In this document: piece after piece, positions 33,165 to 36,245 of the stretch
Layout: every line of letters starts with the position of its first letter
Position numbering within the stretch: the stretch's first letter is position 1
From: Methanomassiliicoccales archaeon RumEn M1
GTDB taxonomy: Archaea; Thermoplasmatota; Thermoplasmata; Methanomassiliicoccales; Methanomassiliicoccaceae
Assembly (NCBI GenBank): GCA_001421185.1
Contig: LJKK01000028.1
Span: 1 to 36,245, forward strand
Length of the DNA stretch: 36,245 bases
Reading direction: 5' to 3'
The notes under the pieces: generated by a model
Told to the model about the DNA's origin: nothing
The model's database searches: none
Seen by the model: only the letters and a program-made list of their open reading frames with translations
Made by a program: the position numbers and the translations under genes

Positions 33165-33887
33165 ATGGAAGCGGTCCTGTTCGACCTGGGACACACGCTC
33201 ATCGACTACTACTGCGACTGGCGCGGTCCAGAGCAGCGCGGCGTGGAGCGCATCTACCAGCTGGTCAGCGAGACCTCGCCGGCGCCGGTGGACCGCTCGG
33301 AGTTCACGGCCTACCTGACGGAACGCCTCGTCCGCGCCAGGGAGAGGAAGAAGGAGGACATGGTCGAGGTCCCGCTGACCGAACTGCTGGGCGGCTGTCT
33401 TGAACGCTACGGATGCCTGGACGAGGTCACGCTGCAGGAGGGTCTGGAGATCTTCTACGGCGTGCTGCTGGAGGAGCGCCAGCTGGTGCCGGGAGCGGTG
33501 GAGCTGCTGGAAAGGCTCAGCGATCGCGGACTGGTCATCGGCCTCATCTCCGACGTGGCGTTCGGCCTGCCGTCGGAGTTCCCGCTGAGGGACATGAAGC
33601 ACTTCGGCCTGGACCAGTACTTCGACGACATGGTCTTCTCCACCGACGTGGGCCTCAGGAAGCCGCATCCCAAGGTGTTCAAGATCGCCCTGTCCAACCT
33701 TGGCGTGTCGGCATCCGACGCGATGTACATCGGCAACTCGCTGTTCCATGACATCAAGGGGGCCAAGGGTGTCGGCATGAAGGCGGTGCTGAAGCGCTCG
33801 GTGTTCTGCGTTCACGAGGACGGCGTGGAGCCGGACCACACAGTGTCCCAGCTGAAGGAGATAGAGTCGCTGATCAATGCGGTATAG
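33165..33887 (+). CDS. HAD-superfamily hydrolase-like protein with altered active site
   Basis: 240 residues. Motif I is FDLGHTLID; the second Asp of the canonical DxDxT is Gly here. A helical cap is followed by motif II (VIGLISDVAFG), motif III Lys in GLRKPHPKVF, and motif IV around AMYIGNSLFHDIKGAKG. The nucleophile Asp (residue 7) is kept but the acid/base Asp is not, so it may be a dehalogenase-like, weak or non-phosphatase member; FDLGHT/FDLGYT variants are known in archaea. The ATG at 33165 lies about 25 bp after the box A-like TTTAAGAG at 33135, which favours it over a start at 33132. Confidence 0.75.
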   Translation: MEAVLFDLGHTLIDYYCDWRGPEQRGVERIYQLVSETSPAPVDRSEFTAYLTERLVRARERKKEDMVEVPLTELLGGCLERYGCLDEVTLQEGLEIFYGVLLEERQLVPGAVELLERLSDRGLVIGLISDVAFGLPSEFPLRDMKHFGLDQYFDDMVFSTDVGLRKPHPKVFKIALSNLGVSASDAMYIGNSLFHDIKGAKGVGMKAVLKRSVFCVHEDGVEPDHTVSQLKEIESLINAV

Positions 33888-34020
33888 TGTATTCCTGGCA
33901 GAGGGTCGGGGTCTTGTCCCGGTCGGCGACGAGCTCATGTCGACGTACGGGGTCATATGCGGACAGGACATCAGCACAGTCATGCTCTGCACGTTCGGCC
34001 GTTCAGTGGAACATTCATAG
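33877..34020 (+). CDS. Possible 47-residue small protein after the HAD gene
   Basis: The ATG at 33877 overlaps the HAD stop; the frame reads MRYSVFLAEGRGLVPVGDEL and ends TFGRSVEHS at a TAG. Third codon positions favour G/C like the neighbours, and the sequence looks protein-like with beta-turn-beta character. There is no clear ribosome site at the usual distance (AAGGAG lies about 20 nt upstream). I do not recognise it. It may be a coupled small protein or the truncated start of a lost gene. The last bases overlap the convergent minus-strand gene. Confidence 0.35.
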   Translation: MRYSVFLAEGRGLVPVGDELMSTYGVICGQDISTVMLCTFGRSVEHS

Positions 34021-34828
34021 ATCTATAAGCTCAACGCGCTTTCGGTCCACCACTCTCTTCCGGCGACCGTTCCCGGAGCCCTTGTGCACGACCGGGACGT
34101 TCCATCGCTCGTGCATGATATCGACCGCCTGCTTGATCGATTCGGGCGGCCTCGGCCCCGACCTTATCCTTCTGCCGTTCTTCAGGTGAACGACGAACTC
34201 GACGGGAGCGTCGTACCAGATGTAGACGTCGTACTCCTGCATGCGAATGAAGAACTTCTTCCACCGCCGCACGGTGATGCGCTCGATCCTTTCTCTCGGA
34301 ATGAAGCCGCCGTTCATGGACAGCGTGCGAAGATAGGTCGGCGGGATGCTGAGACCGTCCTCGTAGATGCGCACCGGCCACCAGCAGCAGCGTCATGAAG
34401 ATGTCGCTGTTCATGATGCGCTCGGCGATCATCATCGACGCTGAGGCCTGCGTTGCCGTTCCGGAACCGACGCTCATGCTCAGCTGCTCCAGCATCAAGC
34501 CGAGCCCGGCAGCCCATCCCACCACGCCGCTCCATATGTCGTTCAGGAACGAGGTGATCGGCGATAATATGACATCGATGGCGAAATCAATGATCCAATC
34601 CAAGAACGCGTTGAACGCGTTCACGATCTCGTTTACGACCGCTCGTATGGTCGCGACGGCCGACGACGCTAACGTGCACACTAGATCAATGCCAGCCTGC
34701 ACGAGGCTCGTGACGAGGTTGACGACCGCCGGCGCGGTCGTCACGATGCAGTTCCACACGAACTCGAACACCGCGCCGATGCTGTGGAAGTTGGCAGTAT
34801 TGCCCGTTGGTGAGATGATACAGAGCAT
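34015..34828 (-). CDS. Membrane protein with amphipathic helices and C-terminal PH-like domain, frameshifted
   Basis: Not recognised. The first about 150 residues are long hydrophobic or amphipathic helices (FVWNCIVTTAPAVVNLVTSL, FLDWIIDFAIDVILSPI, WAAGLGLMLEQLSMSVGSG). Near 34375 the frame changes after MTLLLVA and continues RIYEDGLSIPPTYLRTLSMN, IPRERIERITVRRW, VHLKNGRRIRSGPRPPES and IKQAVDIMHE. This C-terminal part (about 115 residues) looks like a compact beta-barrel-plus-helix (bacterial PH-like) domain. One extra base, or a small rearrangement joining two genes, could explain the break. The ATG at 34828 follows GAAGGTCC, and box A TTTTAAAA lies 30 bp further up. Confidence 0.5.
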
Positions 34829-34857
34829 AGCAGGACCTTCGCGTCTGGGAAGCAATA

Positions 34858-34865
34858 TTTTAAAA
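34858..34865 (-). promoter_or_regulatory. Box A promoter of the membrane/PH-like gene
   Basis: TTTTAAAA, about 30 bp upstream of the ATG at 34828 and followed by an AT-rich stretch, is a good box A. It suggests a short leader and separate transcription from the upstream pair. Confidence 0.45.
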
Positions 34866-34964
34866 GTGTGTGTCGGCCATCATCTCCCTCTCTGATCCAT
34901 TCTTGATGCGTACGCCATTGGTATCGTCTTGTGATCCGCCGACCTTGGTCCATCCGCTGGTCGC

Positions 34965-35477
34965 TCATCTCCTGGTGCTCAACGTCGCCTCGTACGCTCT
35001 CCTCTGAGCGAGCGACGGCGAGATCGGCGGGCAGTTGCCTACCCGTTCAGAATATTTTTCTTGGATCGCGTGAGCGGTTTCATAGGTCAATTGCATCGGC
35101 CAATACCTCGCCCTGATCTTCATCCTCCCCTCGACGGTGTCCTTTCCCTTGAGCGTGCTCTTGTCCGCCGGCACGGCGTCGACCCACTCAATGCCGTCCC
35201 AGGGGACGAAGAGGGGCTTCCGGGTACGGTATTCTAAATGGATGCCATCGTCGGTCACCGTGGCGACCTTTGGACGGATGATCAGTTCACGATAGAAACC
35301 GATGTATAGGATTGTGAGAGAACCAATCATGATGATGCCGCTGGCACTCCCTTTCCAGTGGGCCATGGTGGTGATCAGCGAGAACATCACACATATCGTG
35401 GCGACTACAGCCGTCGCTAGCAGGGAGAACTTATCTGGAGGATTTTCATAACTACGCTCATCCCTCATATTCATCAC
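34965..35477 (-). CDS. Two-span membrane protein with PH-like domain
   Basis: 170 residues, not named. After a polar start come two membrane spans (FSLLATAVVATICVMFSLITT and SGIIMIGSLTILYIGFYREL, about 18-62). A domain (about 68-150) follows with VTDDGIHLEYRTRKPLFVPWDGIEWV, close in pattern to the DGLSIPP...IPRERIERI run of the previous gene; both fit small PH-like domains attached to membrane hairpins. The start is GTG/ATG at 35477-35474 overlapping the stop of the upstream gene, or an ATG at 35468 with a better GGTGAT site. It is translationally coupled to the partial gene at the window end. Confidence 0.7.
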   Translation of the reverse strand: MMNMRDERSYENPPDKFSLLATAVVATICVMFSLITTMAHWKGSASGIIMIGSLTILYIGFYRELIIRPKVATVTDDGIHLEYRTRKPLFVPWDGIEWVDAVPADKSTLKGKDTVEGRMKIRARYWPMQLTYETAHAIQEKYSERVGNCPPISPSLAQRRAYEATLSTRR

Positions 35478-36245
35478 CCCTGCATATTATTAAAGTCGAT
35501 TGCCTGTACGGAGCATCCAATCCCGATCAGACCACTCGCTGTGGCTAACAGGCCAGTGACTTTCGAGCCCGTATCGTATGCGAACAAGTCCTTTGCCCCT
35601 ATTATTAAACCAATGGCCGATACACCTAAGGATACGAAGCCGAGGAGCATGTTGCCGGTGGCAATGGCGACACCGCTCAGCGCCAGGCCTGCCAGGCTGG
35701 CGACCAGTCCGATCTTGACCACGGTCGTGAAACCAGCGATGTAGGCGCCGGCGATCCCGAACTTTATTGATATCTGAGAGGCGACCATCCCGAAGATGCT
35801 CCAGGCCGCGTTCCACCGTTCTGCTTGCTCGCTGCCGTCGTTGACATGAGGCGCGAGACCCGAGTTCTCTATATCAGAACGCATGCCGTCGAGGTCGATG
35901 TTGCCGCCACCGTCAACGGTGCTCACGGGCCGCTGTCCTCCGGCTCCGCCATGGTGCCCCATGTTGAACGCCTGCTCGATCAGCATGGTGACGACGAGAG
36001 AGATAGCGAAGGTCAATAGGAAGCTGAAGACGTTCGTGACGATGGAGATAGACAGTACAGCCACGCTTATGGCCACGGTCAGAGCGACAAGAACCTGATA
36101 GAGATCGCCCCCCAACGCTCGATAGATAAAAGATAAGGTCGAGGATGAGACCCTCCCGGTGGCGCTGTAATCGCTCTCCGCCTTGGCGAGGGCGGCAGCT
36201 ACTCCCTGACCATAGTTGTCTACCACCTGCTTGATCGATCCTACT
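35474..36245 (-). CDS. Multi-span membrane protein (5' end outside window)
   Basis: At least 256 residues. The open frame continues past the window edge (SIKQVVDN before a GTG at 36226), so the true start may lie outside. It contains a hydrophobic block of two spans (LYQVLVALTVAISVAVLSIS, FLLTFAISLVVTMLIEQ), a Gly/His/Asp-rich hydrophilic loop (MGHHGGAGGQ, NIDLDGMRSDIENSG), and a second block of about four Gly/Ala-rich spans (IAGFTTVVKIGLVASLAGLALS onward). The pattern resembles the C-terminal part of large archaeal surface or membrane proteins; I cannot name a family. Its stop overlaps the start of the PH-like gene. Confidence 0.65.
   Translation of the reverse strand, partial: VGSIKQVVDNYGQGVAAALAKAESDYSATGRVSSSTLSFIYRALGGDLYQVLVALTVAISVAVLSISIVTNVFSFLLTFAISLVVTMLIEQAFNMGHHGGAGGQRPVSTVDGGGNIDLDGMRSDIENSGLAPHVNDGSEQAERWNAAWSIFGMVASQISIKFGIAGAYIAGFTTVVKIGLVASLAGLALSGVAIATGNMLLGFVSLGVSAIGLIIGAKDLFAYDTGSKVTGLLATASGLIGIGCSVQAIDFNNMQG

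Overview
The window looks like a GC-rich euryarchaeal chromosome segment. Support comes from an archaeal TATA-binding protein, an Orc1/Cdc6 initiator, archaeal SecE and Spt5, the L11-L1-L10-L12 ribosomal block, a UPF0147 protein, a stand-alone GMP synthase glutaminase subunit, archaeal box A promoters and many probably leaderless genes. A split flavodiiron protein of the F420H2 oxidase kind and several FtsZ proteins fit a methanogen-related lineage; Thermoplasmata/Methanomassiliicoccales is my guess, not something shown by the sequence.

Layout. Positions 1-1370 (minus strand) hold a cell-division unit: a gene for a tandem ribbon-helix-helix regulator followed by ftsZ (FtsZ2-like, cut by the window edge). 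Its promoter carries a striking array of TGTC elements repeated every 11 bp. Positions 1586-3253 hold tbp, a frameshifted TatD-like hydrolase and acylphosphatase. Positions 3362-9547 are the core information-processing block: two tandem FtsZ1-type genes, secE, spt5 with a large extra N-terminal domain, then L11 and a separately promoted L1-L10-L12 unit whose leader holds a hairpin resembling the L1 target RNA. Positions 9713-16810 hold a NIF3-like gene, orc1/cdc6, an aldehyde dehydrogenase, a GcvT-like protein, an M20 peptidase/deacylase and AsnRS. Positions 16899-20079 are small genes: a GNAT acetyltransferase, a 54-residue protein, a lone Lrp/AsnC effector domain, UPF0147, tRNA-Gly(CCC), a YdeI-like protein, a decayed fragment and a DUF421-like membrane protein. 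Positions 20108-24561 hold a SERCA-like P-type ATPase, RNA 3'-phosphate cyclase and a PAC2-family protein.

Positions 24562-28568 differ in character: an 844-bp AT-richer gene-poor stretch and then a tightly overlapping four-gene operon (membrane-anchored protein, ABC ATPase, ABC-2 permease, exported protein), probably acquired. Positions 28647-33887 return to housekeeping genes: archaeal riboflavin reductase, Mut7-C RNase-like protein, an endonuclease-fold-like hypothetical, flavodiiron protein, a DUF131-like membrane protein, GMP synthase subunit A with a coupled 72-residue protein, and a HAD-like protein. Positions 34015-36245 (minus strand) hold an unrecognised group of membrane proteins, two of which end in what look like small PH-like beta domains.

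At least seven genes, including normally essential ones such as guaA, are interrupted by single-base frameshifts, some in C or G homopolymers. This points more to sequencing indels than to pseudogenes. The best candidates for new biology are the phased operator array with the double RHH regulator, the recently homogenised ftsZ1 pair, the Spt5 extension, the L1 leader element and the right-end membrane group.
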